The notes under the pieces: generated by a model
Database searches by the model: none
Seen by the model: the letters and a program-made list of their open reading frames with translations, nothing else
Told to the model about the DNA's origin: nothing
Shown here: positions 18,648 to 29,800 of the stretch, piece by piece
How positions within the stretch are numbered: position 1 is the first letter of the stretch
Layout of the letters: every line of letters starts with the position of its first letter
Position numbers and translations under genes: made by a program
Source of the DNA: Chloroflexi bacterium TSY
GTDB lineage: Bacteria; Chloroflexota; Anaerolineae; Caldilineales; Caldilineaceae
DNA length: 64,000 nt
Direction: 5' to 3'
Assembly (NCBI GenBank): GCA_019217005.1
Contig: JAHBNG010000051.1
Location: 29,948 to 93,947 of the forward strand

Positions 18648-20566
18648 AGACTAGTGAACGCTTAATCCACACACTCATGCAACTGAAAGCAGCTTCAACC
18701 ATTGTCCTCGTGAGCCATCGACCTCAAGTAATCCGTGCAGCTGACCATATCTTGGTTTTGGACGACGCACAGATCGCAGGTGAAGGGACTCATAACGAGT
18801 TGCTGGCCCAAAACGCAACATATCAGGAGCTATTCAGCGCGGGTTTTGGGGAAACATTGTCACCGTCTTTGATCACAGACCGCGACGTAGCACCTGGCCT
18901 ACCAGAGAGCAATGAAAACCCACTACAAGTAACTAATGCGCCAGAGCCTAGTACAATTGGGCGTAAATACCACGACAGAAATATGGCAGCTTTTTCTTTG
19001 GTAGAATCTGCCCAATTATTTCTGTCGGGATTTACTAGTGAACCTCATGATAGGACAAATGTTCGGCGAATTGGGTTTTCTGAGGAGGGACGTCCACTCT
19101 TGGCGGAATTCGTCGGATCCCGTCATGCACGGCTGCGCGTCCTTTTGATGGGCGGACAGCATGGTGATGAACCTCTGAGCTCAGCGGCAATTGAACAATT
19201 TGCCCGGGAATGGAAGAATGATGAAGAGAGGAAATTCGATGTGCAGTTGGCCATAATACCCTGTCTAAACCCAGACGGCGCGGTTTCCAATCAACGCCAC
19301 AATGCTCGAGGTGTGGATCTCAACCGAGATCATCAACGTTTGCAGAGCGCAGAAGTATTGGCACTTCATCGCTTTGTGCGTTCTTGGCGACCCCATCTCG
19401 TCATTGATACCCACACCTATCCAGCACGCCGAAAACATCTCTTACAGCATGGGTTGCTCTATTATCATGATGTCTTTCTGGATGTTGCGACTCATCCCGC
19501 AATTGTGGGTGTAGGTGCTGACCAGCTAACGAATAACGCATTTATTGATCAGTTTCTGCGGCCAGTCCTAGCAAAGCTGAGTACCTATGGCATATCGGCT
19601 GAACGTTACACAATCATAAATCGTAGAAAGAAGATACAGGACGAGATGAAGAAAACTCTGCAAAAACAGCCGAATATTTCGGAGCCACAGTTTCAAAGTA
19701 TGGGCCGAGTGCGCCATAGTACCCCAGACATCATTGACGCTCGAAATGGTCTTGCATTGCGCTACGGCTGTATGACTGTCCTCATTGAAGGACGTCAGCC
19801 ATATGAAAAAAATGCACCGTCTAGCCAGGAGCAAGCCTTACACAGCATGGTGACAGCGCTTCGTGAGACTGTTTTATGGGCTCTTGAAAATCGGGAACAA
19901 CTTCAAAACGAAGACCTGGTCGGGGCAACAAGCTCGTTCCCATCGAGCTATCAATATGTATCTGAAGGCTCATACACAATGATCTTCTTAGATTACCATA
20001 AACGCAGCCCGAAAAAAGTAACGATCCCCAGTAAATACACACCACGAATCAAGCCCACCACTTGGGTTGATCTACCTAGCGCATACGCAATCCCCATCGA
20101 AAATCAAGAGTTATTGTATTTGCTGATACGGCATGGATTTGAGTTCAAGATACCGGGTCGCGAAACCGTGTGGGTGGAGTCCTATACAACGGAGTCCTAC
20201 GTCCCGTCCCATCGAACGAACCGCGTCGTACGCAAAAGCCAGTTCAAAAAAGATGTTGTACTGCAACAGCTCAGTGGGCACTGGCTCTTTCCCACCAATC
20301 AACCGGGTGCAAGAGCACTGGCTGCGCTGCTGGAGCCTGGGTCAAAAACAGGTCTAAGCCGCTATCCAGAATTTGGACTAACCCTCGCCATCGGTCAACC
20401 ATATCCAATCCTACGCGTCATTCACGTACCCACACCTGACGTTGCAGATGCTCACAGGGCAAAAGACCTAAATCAGATTGGCATTGTTACCTCATCAACA
20501 GTAAGTGCCGCCTCAGGCAGCTCCCAACGGACTTGTTCAGCTTGTGTGTCCAGCCAATCGTCTTGA
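18648..20566 (+). pseudogene. ABC-exporter ATPase C-terminus fused to M14 zinc carboxypeptidase
   Basis: The open frame enters from the family-B element. The first ~60 residues are the end of an exporter-type nucleotide-binding domain: H-loop ASTIVLVSHRPQVIRAADH, then ILVLDDAQIAGEGTHNELL. Without a stop it continues through a ~60-residue linker into an M14 peptidase: zinc ligands in GGQHGDEP (HxxE) and IDTHTYPAR, substrate Arg in GVDLNRDH, probable catalytic Glu in TVLIEGRQP. A C-terminal domain (WLFPTNQPGARALAALLEP) is typical of bacterial M14 proteins. The membrane domain and Walker A/B of the exporter are missing, cut by the MITE. The peptidase could still be made from ATG 18983. The fusion itself is unusual; the last ~20 residues may be out-of-frame tail. 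Confidence 0.8.
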
Positions 20567-22633
20567 ATTGCGACAGACATTTGCAGAAGATGAGGTTTTC
20601 GCTTCAAAAAGTGGTCAAGTGATTAGAGCGATCCTCATGCGGCCAGTGCAACAGCACTATCATTGATCTCTTCGAGAATACAAACTATCTGGTTAGCCTG
20701 CTCATCGTCAAATACCCCGTCCAGGCCATTGTCACTGAAATCGGTGAAGGGTCTATCATAGAGTAGATTGGGGTCCATCACGCCATTTCTGGTGAGATAG
20801 TTGATGATATAGTTGACGAGGTGTATCTGGTCAGCGGTGCAAGTCTTGTCGTCCAGATAGCGATTGAATAGTTCTTTGGCTGCTCGTCGATCCAGTCCGA
20901 CCAAGCGACGAATGAAATCCCCAAGATTTTCTTGTGGACCATAGGCTTGTTCAAATTCCTCACGGGAGCCGGTCTCGTCGGCTTCAAAAAAGAATCGTTC
21001 CAACTCACTGAGATCTAGAGGGGTTAGTTGGCGCGCACGACGAATCTTCTGAATGACAATGTGGTTGTTATGGCTACGCAAGAACTGTTCAACCTTCTTG
21101 CGATATTGGGCCACGTTCACGCCACCAGTCACGTAAGGGATATCTGTTTCTTGAATAACGCCCAATTCATCGACGAAGTCCGTGACAATTATCCTCTGGC
21201 TCTCACGTTCAATGAAGCGGGTTATTTCGCGTAGGCTGATGCGCAGCTCTTCGAGCCTGGGCAGGGTAACGGCCTGCCAGTAGATGTCCGTTTGAACTTC
21301 ATGGATGAGGTCCATCCGCTCTCGCACAGCAGGGATGGTATGCTTGTCTTGAAGGCGATTCGCTGTCTCGATAACCTTGTTGCGCCAGGTTTCAACAAGA
21401 CGTTCTTGATTTTCATGATGCGCACGCTGTAGCTGAAGAATAAGCAAGTCGAAGCGCTTGGCTGTTTCTGGATCGCCAGATAACTGGCTGGGTAGACCTG
21501 AAACGTGATTTGTGAGGTCCGAAACGTCTGCTTGACTCAGGTTATTCCAACGTTCTCGATCCAAGAAGGGATCCAGATATTTGCGCTGGGGACGCACCAG
21601 GAAATTGTCCAACGGCATGGCTACAACATATGCGTGCAGTGCATCGACCATGTTTTTGATGAGTTCGTTCTGCTCTGGATTATCGACCTGATACTTTGTT
21701 AGCGCGGCAACCAGGTCGAGACGTGTGTTAAAGATTCGCTGACTGAGTGGCTGTTGCGCACGAGTCACGATCCCTCTGGGATTGTAGTTGAAAAATTCAA
21801 AATTCTGGCATACGTCAAAGATATTGAAACTTTCTTTGTCCTGACCGACACCAAAGAGATCAGGGCAAAGTCGAGTTCCTCGCCCCAACATCTGAAAGAA
21901 CTTGGTTTTGGAGCGCACCAGCTTGAAGAAGACCAAATTGACTACTTCGGGTACATCTACACCAGTATCAAGCATGTCTACAGAAATGGCAATGTAAGGG
22001 TCTGCGTCCTTTTTGCTGAAGTCGTCAATGAGTGACTCGGCATAGGTCTGATAGTTGTCGATCACCCTGGCAAAGTGGCCAGCAAGATGGGGATAGTTGG
22101 CGTCGAAGCGCTCTTGGATAAACTCCGCGTGACGGTGATTCTTGGCAAAGATGATGGTCTTGCCCAACCTGTCGCCGCCAGCTACTTTTTGCCCATGCTC
22201 CATCAGCGTTGCAAGAACTTTGTCGACCGTGTCCTCATTGAAGAGCCAGCGGTTGATGGCCGCAGAATCCACAGAGTCAGGGACGTTGCCCGACTCATCC
22301 CACTCGATTAGATCCCACTCTTCCTGCTCTTCATCGCTCAGATCGTCATAATGAATGCCGCGCTCAATAAACTTGAGAGGCACGGTGACAGGGTTGGGCG
22401 GCACCAGGTATTCATCGGCTACGGCAACATCCAGATCATAATTGTAGGTCGGCACGCCATCTTCCAAGCCGAAAAGATGATATGTATTGTGATCGACATC
22501 ATCTTTCGGGGTGGCGGTCAGCCCAAAAAGATAGCCGTCGAAATAGTCAAAGATCGCCTTGAATTTGCGGTAGACTGAGCGGTGGGCCTCATCAATGACA
22601 ATCAGATCGAAGTGGCCGACGCCGAAACGTCTC

Positions 22634-22661
22634 GTAGGGGTTTGATATATCAAACCCCTAC
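22634..22661. repeat. TAGGGG palindrome F, copy 1, inside hsdR
   Basis: Perfect 28-bp palindrome, GTAGGGGTTTGATA plus its complement. It lies within hsdR coding sequence without breaking the frame. The core is identical to the copy at 24242, 1.6 kb away. Confidence 0.88.
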
Positions 22662-23123
22662 TATCGACATCGTCAATCTGGTTCATGATGGTGTGGTAAG
22701 TAGAGACCACGACCCGATTCTCCTGAACCTCTTTCTCTTCCAGTAAATTGACAGCATTGGCATCAGGCAGGTGAGCCTTGAAGGCTTTGACAGCCTGACG
22801 CACGAGAGTCGTGCGGTCGGCCAGGAACAAGACCCGCTTGACCCAGTTGGCCCGCATCAGCAGGTCGATGAGGGCAACCACGGTACGCGTCTTGCCAGTG
22901 CCAGTGGCCATGACCATGAGCGCGCGCCGATAGGACAAATTTAGTCGTTCAGTGACGCGGCGAATGGACTCCTCCTGATAGTAGCGGTCCACAATCTCTT
23001 TCTTGATGGGTACCGTTGAAAGATCAAGCTGAGTGGTGCGGCGCTGCACCAGTAACTGGAGTTCGTCTTTGGTATAGAAGCCCTGAACATCGCGCGGTGG
23101 GTAATTTAGATCGTCCCAAATCG

Positions 23124-23278
23124 GGGGTGGTTCAAAATTAGGTTTACACTTTTGATATATAGACAAAAATCTATATGAGACCGTTTTCTCTCTGAGAACC
23201 GGCGAAATCAGAGAATATAAACGTTCTTTCTGTTTCTAAAAGTGTAAACCTATCTATCCAGCTAAAATGAACCACCCC
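23124..23278 (-). mobile_element. Family-A MITE, copy 2 (in hsdR)
   Basis: 155 bp, same orientation as copy 1. Flanked by the 8-bp duplication CCAAATCG (23116-23123 and 23279-23286). Confidence 0.95.
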
Positions 23279-24241
23279 CCAAATCGCTATGTCATACCCA
23301 TTGGTGTAGAAGATGACGGGGCGTTGGCCCGTCATCTTCTCAAGGGCATCAGCATAGAGCTTGGCCTGCTGTTTGCCCTGTTCTTTGTCCTTGCTGGCTC
23401 GTTTGGCTTCTACTACCGCCAAAGGCAGCCCATCATCTCCCCAGAGCACATAATCAGCATAGCCGAAGCCCCGATTGTTGGGCATCGGTCGAACTTCGTA
23501 CTCAGCTACGTTCTCTCCAGTGGGATCCCAACCTGCCTCTCGTAGGTAAACATCAATAAGCAGGTCTCGTGTCTCTGATTCTGAGTAGTCGTGGGTATCG
23601 GGTACCTGTTGGTTAACAGCCTTTTGCCGGCCTACTTGAGCCTGAAGTTGAGCAAGTCGGGCCTGGAGTTGTGCGTTCTGCTCTTGCTGCTGACGTAGTT
23701 CTTCATCTGTCGTTTTGAGTTGAGAGTCTAGCGCTTTGAGTTGTTTAATTGTGTGACGCGCAATCTGGCGGTCTGACGGAGGAACTTGCTTTTCATCAAA
23801 CTTGTTGGGGATGTCGCTGGTGCTGCCCTTCGTGTAGGTGCGGGCAAACCAGTAGGCGATGTGAAACAGTTCTCGAACCGTCCTCATTGCTTCTTCTGGC
23901 TTAACTACCTGCTTGCTGTGAACCGCCATGTTCCCCTGTTTACGAATGAGATGCATCTTGTCTCGCACACCTTGGGGAACTTGTCGGATAAATGAGATAT
24001 CTGATAGGAGTGCGCTGAGTCTGTTATCGTAGGGACGTATAAAGGCAGTGTCGTAGTCATAGAGCCAGTGGACGACGACCTCCACAGCACGGCGGCTATA
24101 GAATAGCGCCGTGCGTGGATCGCCACGGGTGTATCGTTCCGCCAGACGAATCGTTTCATGTACGTCTGGCCATTCGGTTTGGAGGAAAGAAAAGTTGCTC
24201 ATGGTCATACATTCGAGGGTCAAAATTTCATGCAAAAGCGC

Positions 24242-24279
24242 CGTTCGTAGGGGTTTGATATATCAAACCCCTACGAACG
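24242..24279. repeat. TAGGGG palindrome F, copy 2
   Basis: Perfect 38-bp palindrome, arm CGTTCGTAGGGGTTTGATA, between hsdR and the hsdS remnant. Confidence 0.88.
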
Positions 24280-24290
24280 TGTGTTGGCGA

Positions 24291-24495
24291 TCATAGTTCT
24301 CCTCTGAAGGCGCGTTGTTGGAGAGAATGGAAGAGGTTGTCTAGATGTTGCCGTCCTGTGTAGAAATGTTGTTTATACTTTTTTAGTTGGGCGACACGGC
24401 CAGTGAACTCATGTTGGATATCCAACGGCGGGACAATAACCAGTGTGTTTCGCACCTGCTTCGAACTAATTGTGTTTAGCCCTGATGTTGTTTTA
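24291..24495 (-). pseudogene. hsdS: Type I specificity subunit, C-terminal remnant
   Basis: About 67 codons, frame ending FHSLQQRAFRGEL before TGA at 24291. Earlier it reads VRNTLVIVPPLDIQHEF and VAQLKKYKQHF. The P-P-L-x-x-Q motif, the helix after it and the QQRAFRGEL end are typical of HsdS. The rest is cut off by the IS4-like element at 24496 and is not found on its other side, so a deletion accompanied or followed the insertion. Confidence 0.85.
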
Positions 24496-25991
24496 CTTTA
24501 CTTTCTGGTAAAAGAAAAGAGATGAGGTGAGAAATGTGACAAAAAGCGGTTAGCAGTTCATCCTAAAGGTAGAGAACCCAAAAAGGAGGAAGGAATGCTA
24601 ACCGCGCCAGAAATAACTATAGCAGTACTGATGAATGTATTGCAAGTAACGCCGATGGGAACAAACGTAAATGTAATGCGTCTGATGTGGGCAATGCTGA
24701 ATGGGTCGTTTCTGAAAAGTCGAGGAGCAATCCATAGCGCATTGAAAGAAAGCGGGTTTGAAGATGAGGAGCTCCGGCGAAGCTGGTGGAGCTTTCGATA
24801 TGGATCATGGGATATCACAAGTCTGCTGGGGTCGTGGCAAGAAGAAGTGGAGTGGAAAGGGAATGGGAGGCAAAAAAGTTAGAAGGGTACCGAGTGAAAA
24901 GCATAGATATCACAGGGTTCTGGCGACCGAAGCTGCAAGGGAAAGTGAACCGACTCTATAACTCAACGGCTCGTCGGGCATTGCCCGCCTCATCTTTGGA
25001 GTGATGATAAGCTCGGGGAGATAGGCGGGAAGCGAGTGCCACTGCTCAAGGCAATCATGAGATGCACGGTTGGAACAAAGGAAAGTGAGTTTCGGAAAAG
25101 CTGCTGACAGAGACGAAGAAATCACTGGAGTCAGACGAAGTGGCGGTGGTCGATGCCGGGTTTACAATCAGAGAAATGCTAGAAAGCGGCATAGACCGAT
25201 TTGTCCTGCGGGAAGCCATTAACTGCACAGTGCGCCGCAATGAGTTCCCCAAACGCAAAGAAAAGGCAGACCACCTGAATATGGTGATATTGTGCGTCCG
25301 CTCTCGCAGCTATAAGGGAAAGCGACTCGAGGCTACAACTCCGGACTCGTCTGGTCGCTTTTCTATAGTGGTCGCCTGATTTGCTATCAAGCATGGCACA
25401 ATCTCGTCCCCAGAACAACCAAGGTGGATACAGCCAACCGTACCTACTCGATTTACGTCATTCAGGATCCGGCCTACAACACACCTTTGGTTTTGGCGAC
25501 CGTTATGACTTTGCAGCCTGAAACCATTTATCTTGTCTACCTGGAACGCTGGCCTGTTGAACATCCCCCCTTGGCTTCCAAGCAGATGATTGGCTTACAT
25601 CGTCAATTTGTTCATGCCGATGAGGCTTGTTTCCGCTTACCTGAACTGGGGCTGCTGGCTGGCAATCTTCTTTCCCATTTAGCCGCTTCTCTTCCTCCCA
25701 TACCGACTGGCTACTGGGATCGAGAGCCTCAATCCACTCCCGGCAGGCTGCGCCGTGTTCTCTCGAGTGCTCTTTTTCCAACTCCTGACCAACTCGACCC
25801 TGACTTTCGGAAAAAGGCCTCGGTTTCACACCATTTCCCTAAAGGCGTTCTCGCTCATCGCCGCCTCAATGCCGCTGCTTAAACTAGCCGAGCACTATTT
25901 TTACATTTTATCCCGTTTTTTCAGGGTGGATTCTTTTTTCCGCCCCTTTCGGTTTGCCCTTTGTCACTCAAGCCTTTACCAGAAAGTAAAG
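24496..25991 (+). mobile_element. IS4-superfamily insertion sequence, copy 1 (decayed)
   Basis: About 1.5 kb with inverted ends CTTTACTTTCTGGTAAA / TTTACCAGAAAGTAAAG. The transposase starts at 24595 (MLTAPEITIAVLMNVL) and continues in different frames: VVDAGFTIREMLE (DDE Asp) and YLERWPVEHPPLASKQ (E of the IS4-like Y-x-x-x-W-x-x-E region), ending at 25882. A missing G near 24853 causes the first frameshift compared with copy 2. Flanks TTTTA and TTACT do not match, consistent with loss of adjacent DNA. Confidence 0.82.
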
Positions 25992-26102
25992 TTACTATGA
26001 AATGGAATAATGACGCGAAACAAAAACCCCGGCAAGGCTCTATGTGAGCAGCTTACCAAGCCGAAAGAAAATAAGTTGATTCAATCGGAACTCAGGGGAT
26101 CC

Positions 26103-26144
26103 GGTGTTCATAGGGGCAAGATATATCTTGCCCCTATGAACACC
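26103..26144. repeat. TAGGGG palindrome F, copy 3
   Basis: Perfect 42-bp palindrome, arm GGTGTTCATAGGGGCAAGAT. It shares the TAGGGG...GATATATC...CCCCTA skeleton with copies 1 and 2 but differs in the three bases inside each arm (CAA for TTT). Confidence 0.85.
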
Positions 26145-26176
26145 TCCCGAGACCCTAAAGAGCCAATAAGTTATGG

Positions 26177-26263
26177 TATAATTAAGGTCAAGCACCTGCT
26201 GCTGAACTGGTAAGCATCCTCGGCGGTAGGTTGGAGAGCGGCTGCAACCGCTCTCATTTCTTT
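26177..26263 (+). ncRNA. Possible small RNA with own promoter and terminator
   Basis: A TATAAT box at 26177 is followed about 55 bp later by the hairpin GAGAGCGG-CTGCAA-CCGCTCTC and then ATTTCTTT. The stretch between has no reading frame of note. No good -35 is visible and no known RNA family is recognised. Could equally be the end of a lost gene. Confidence 0.25.
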
Positions 26264-26495
26264 GAGATGAAATTCAAAAGATTGTGGTGAGTGTAAGCCA
26301 CTCGTTATGTTTTGTCAACAGGTTTACTATTCCCACGGTTTTCTTGATAACTTCAGCGATTCACCATAAATTATGACGCAATACTCTCAATAAGTATAAC
26401 GCAAAGGGACGATAGAGAGTTGCATTTGATGAGGTAAGAGTGAGGAATTAGTGAGTGCATGGTGAAGATGAAGGCAAAACGTTTATATTATTCTT

Positions 26496-26529
26496 AGGAC
26501 TTACGCACAATATGGTGTGCGTAAGTCCT
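26496..26529. repeat. GGACTTACGCAC hairpin
   Basis: Perfect 14-bp arms, AGGACTTACGCACA and its complement, around a 6-nt loop. Such TAGGACTTACGCA termini occur on some mobile elements in other bacteria (from memory). This may be a solo pair of ends or a REP-like element. Confidence 0.65.
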
Positions 26530-26817
26530 GATACTAACATCCACCACAATCATATCTGAGCACCTGTTGAGTGGCGAAGCTATATTGAAACCAGATCGGG
26601 TCTACCCCCTGTGATCCGGTTGAACCAGAAAATCTAACAGGGAGTCAAACTGTTTTCGCTATATCCTCGGTTGACGTTGTGTCCAATTATCAGTAAACTT
26701 GGTTTAATCGAATAATCATAAGAGGGACGGTGCTGGCGGGACCATCTCTCTTCCCCATCTACTGATCCACCCAGCAGTGAGCGTGCATTCAATTTTACAC
26801 AACTCTCACAACTTTGC

Positions 26818-26855
26818 ACACCCCCAGCAGGTATCTGTTGAGGGTGTTTTAGTTT
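26818..26855 (+). terminator. Terminator-like hairpin just upstream of the CHAT-STAND gene
   Basis: ACACCC-CCAGCAG-GTAT-CTGTTGA-GGGTGT followed by TTTAGTTT. It ends about 10 nt before the start codon. Either it insulates the gene or it works as an attenuator in its leader. No ribosome site is seen between hairpin and ATG. Confidence 0.5.
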
Positions 26856-26865
26856 AGACAGTGTG

Positions 26866-29800
26866 ATGATCAAAATCTTATTTCTAGCTGCGAATCCACT
26901 AGATACGAACAGGCTGCGTCTCGATGAAGAGATGCGTGCCATTGATGCTGCTGTGAGACAAGAAGAGCAATGTGACCAGATTGACATTCGCTCACATTGG
27001 GCCGTGCATATCGAAGACTTACAGAAACTACTCCTACGTCACCAGCCTGACATCGTTCATTTCAGTGGGCTTGGCAAAGCAGCGGATCGTTCAATTATCT
27101 TGCAGAGCGATACAAATATTGGCCAGAGTGTCTCCGCAAGTGCTCTAAGCGACCTGTTCAGTATCCTACACAATAACTTACGCTGTGTGGTGCTCAACGC
27201 TTGCTATTCAGAATCCCAGGCTCAGGTCATCTCTCAGCATGTGGATTGTGTCGTTGGCATGAATGATACCATCAGCGATGAAGCAGCACGCAACTTTGGT
27301 GCTGCCCTCTATGGTGCACTAGCCTACGGACGCAGTATGTTCACTGCTTTCGCCCTGGCTTGCAACCGTATCGACCTAGTCAACCTTCCCGAACAGGATG
27401 TCCCCCGTCTGTTGGCTCCCAATATGGATCCAAAAGAAATATATCTACTGGATGAACTAGAGACAAAAATGGGCCAACCATCTGTGTTTAGGGATGTCAT
27501 AAAGGGCGACAAAGTCGGAGGCGACAAAGTTGGCAAGGATAAAATAGCGGTCGGTAAGATAGAAGGACTGGCCGCAATAGGGAATGGTGTAGTAGAAATT
27601 GGTGGCAACGTCTACATTGGTGTACCCGTGCCTATGCTAGAAGCCACCGTCGAAGAGGAACCAACAGATGGTGTACAGCCTTATAAAGGGCTGCACTTCT
27701 TTGATGTTGACGACTCAGTACTCTTCTTTGGTCGTGAACAGTTGACAGCCAAACTCATTGCCCGCCTGTGGGACAAGCGCTTCCTGGCTGTAATTGGCGC
27801 GTCGGGCAGCGGAAAATCGTCCGTTGTGCGAGCAGGCGTTGTACCTGCGCTGAAGCGTGGTCTCAAACTGGCCAACGGCAGGCATCCGCCCAAAAGCAGC
27901 CCAGACTGGCAATACCATATTATTAAACCCACCGCCCGCCCACTGAAGGCAGTGTCGGCCAGCTTGACCCGAGGGAGTGAATCGGTTACGGCCCAAGCGA
28001 CGCTGATGGACGACATGATGCAAGACGCCCGCAGTCTGGATCTCTTTGCCTCCCGTCTGTTGGCTGACTTGGCTGCCGATCACCTGTTGCTGGTAGTAGA
28101 TCAGTTCGAGGAACTGTTCACGCTCTGCAAGACACCCACTGAACGCAAGGCTTTCGTTGACAACCTGCTGATGGCAGCACAACCCGATGGCGTAATGACG
28201 GTTATCATTGCCCTACGCGCCGACTTCTATCATCGCTGTGCTGAGTTCGACGATCTGCGCACAGCCTTGACGAATTCTCAAGAATATATGGGTGCTATGA
28301 TAGAGCAGGAATTGCGCACCGCTATCGAAAAGCCAGCTAACGCCAACAATTGGGTCTTCGAGGCAGGACTGGTAGACGTAATGCTCGACGATGTAGGCGA
28401 TGAACCAGGCGCACTTCCGCTGCTCTCCCTTGCGCTGTTAGAGACATGGAAGAACCGCCACGGGCGTACGCTGACGTTTAGCGGGTACTATAAAGCGGGA
28501 GGCGTCAAGGGAGCCATCGCCACGCAAGCCGATATGGTATTCAACGCACTGTCACCGAACGAGCAAGCTGTGGCGCGTAACATTTTCGTGCGCTTAACAG
28601 AATTGGGTGAAGGCAGCGAAGACACCCGACGTCGCGTGGCGCGGGAAGAACTGCTGAGCAAGAATCAAGATGCCGAAACCGTCAACAAGGTACTAACGAC
28701 GCTGAGCGATGCACGTCTAATCACCGTGGATCAGGGCGAAGTAGAAGTGGCCCATGAAGCGTTGATTCGTGAATGGCCCACCTTGCGTCTTTGGCTGGAA
28801 GATGATCGAGAAGGGCTGCGCATCCATCGTCGGTTGACAGAGGCCGCTACGGAGTGGCACCGATCTGGCCGCAAACAGGGCGACCTCTCACGAGGCACTC
28901 GATTGAACCAGGCATTGGATTGGGCAAGAACGCACGGCAATGATATGAATTCCTTGGAGCAAGCGTTTCTGGATGCCAGTAGGGAACAGATCGAGGCGGA
29001 GCAGCGGGAGTTTGAACAAGCCCGTCAGCGAGAGATCGACGATGCGCGCAAATTGGCAGAAGAATCTGAAGCAAGGCGTAAGGTGGAAGCGGCGCGTGCA
29101 CAGGAAGCAGAGCGCAATACACAGGAGCAAATGCTCTTAACGCGACGTTTAGGTCGCTATGCGTCTTATTTGGCGGTTGCTTTGGTGCTCGCAATTGCAG
29201 CCGTAATCACGACCGGCATTTTCTTTGTTGACGCTAATGAGCAGCGAAAACTAGCGGTACAAAATGCAAACTCCGCAAGAGCGAATGAAAAAAGAGCGAA
29301 TGATCAAGGAGCTCTTGCTAAAAAGATGGCCGATGAGGCGGAAGACCAACGAAATCTTGCGGAAGGTCGCATTAACCAGCTTGGTTTATCGCTAGGAATA
29401 TTTGGAATCGAACGATTATTGCAGACTGCTAGTGAACTAGATGCAGCAGGAGATTCTGACGGCGCTACCACAATGCTTGCAATTGCAATTGAATCGAATA
29501 TTTCTCTATTAGACGAATCCTATATGGATGAACTAAATGTTACAGAGCAGAAAATACTCGGATCTGCGTTGATTGAAGCTGGACTGCAGCTTTGGGGTAT
29601 TGGTAACAAGTCGGCAGCAGAGATCATTCTGGCAAAGACCATGGAAATTAATCTATACGCGCCGAGTTATGTCTTGATTCCACCTGGCGAGTTTACTATG
29701 GGGTCTTCTCACGAAGATGGGTTAGCCAGCAGAGACGAAATGCCTTCGCGTTCTGTATTTCTAGATGAATTTGAGATAATGCGCACCGAAGTGACCAATG

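Larger units (their letters stand above)
20635..24202 (-). pseudogene. hsdR: Type I restriction enzyme R subunit, split by family-A MITE
   Basis: With the insert and one target copy removed, it is 1134 aa from ATG 24202 (MSNFSFLQTEWPD). N-terminal DUF4145-like helical region and coiled coil, then nuclease motif YADYVLWGDDGLPLAVVEAK, then helicase motifs MATGTGKTRT (Walker A), VIDEAHRS (DEAH), GLTATP and MLGRGTRLCPD. The C-terminal EcoEI-type domain ends at 20635. The family-A element at 23124 lies between GYDIAIW and DDLNYPPRDV, separating nuclease from helicase. A 28-bp palindrome adds about 10 in-frame residues (SRGLIYQTPT) before RRFGVGHFDL. The hsdS remnant follows upstream; no hsdM is seen. 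Confidence 0.93.
25992..26865. other. ~870 bp gene-poor region with several hairpins
   Basis: No convincing gene. It holds a TAGGGG palindrome, a promoter-plus-terminator-like pair around 26177-26263, a GGACTTACGCAC hairpin at 26496 and a terminator-like hairpin at 26818, each listed separately. The ORF from 26010 spans the palindrome and is judged spurious. Confidence 0.6.

Noticed and set aside
25424..25882. 152-aa ORF as an independent gene
   Set aside because: It is the C-terminal third of the IS4-like transposase (YLERWPVEHPP) in a shifted frame; the same piece recurs in copy 2.
26010..26213. 67-aa ORF after the first IS4-like copy
   Set aside because: It runs across a 42-bp palindrome, lacks a ribosome site and resembles no family; treated as chance.
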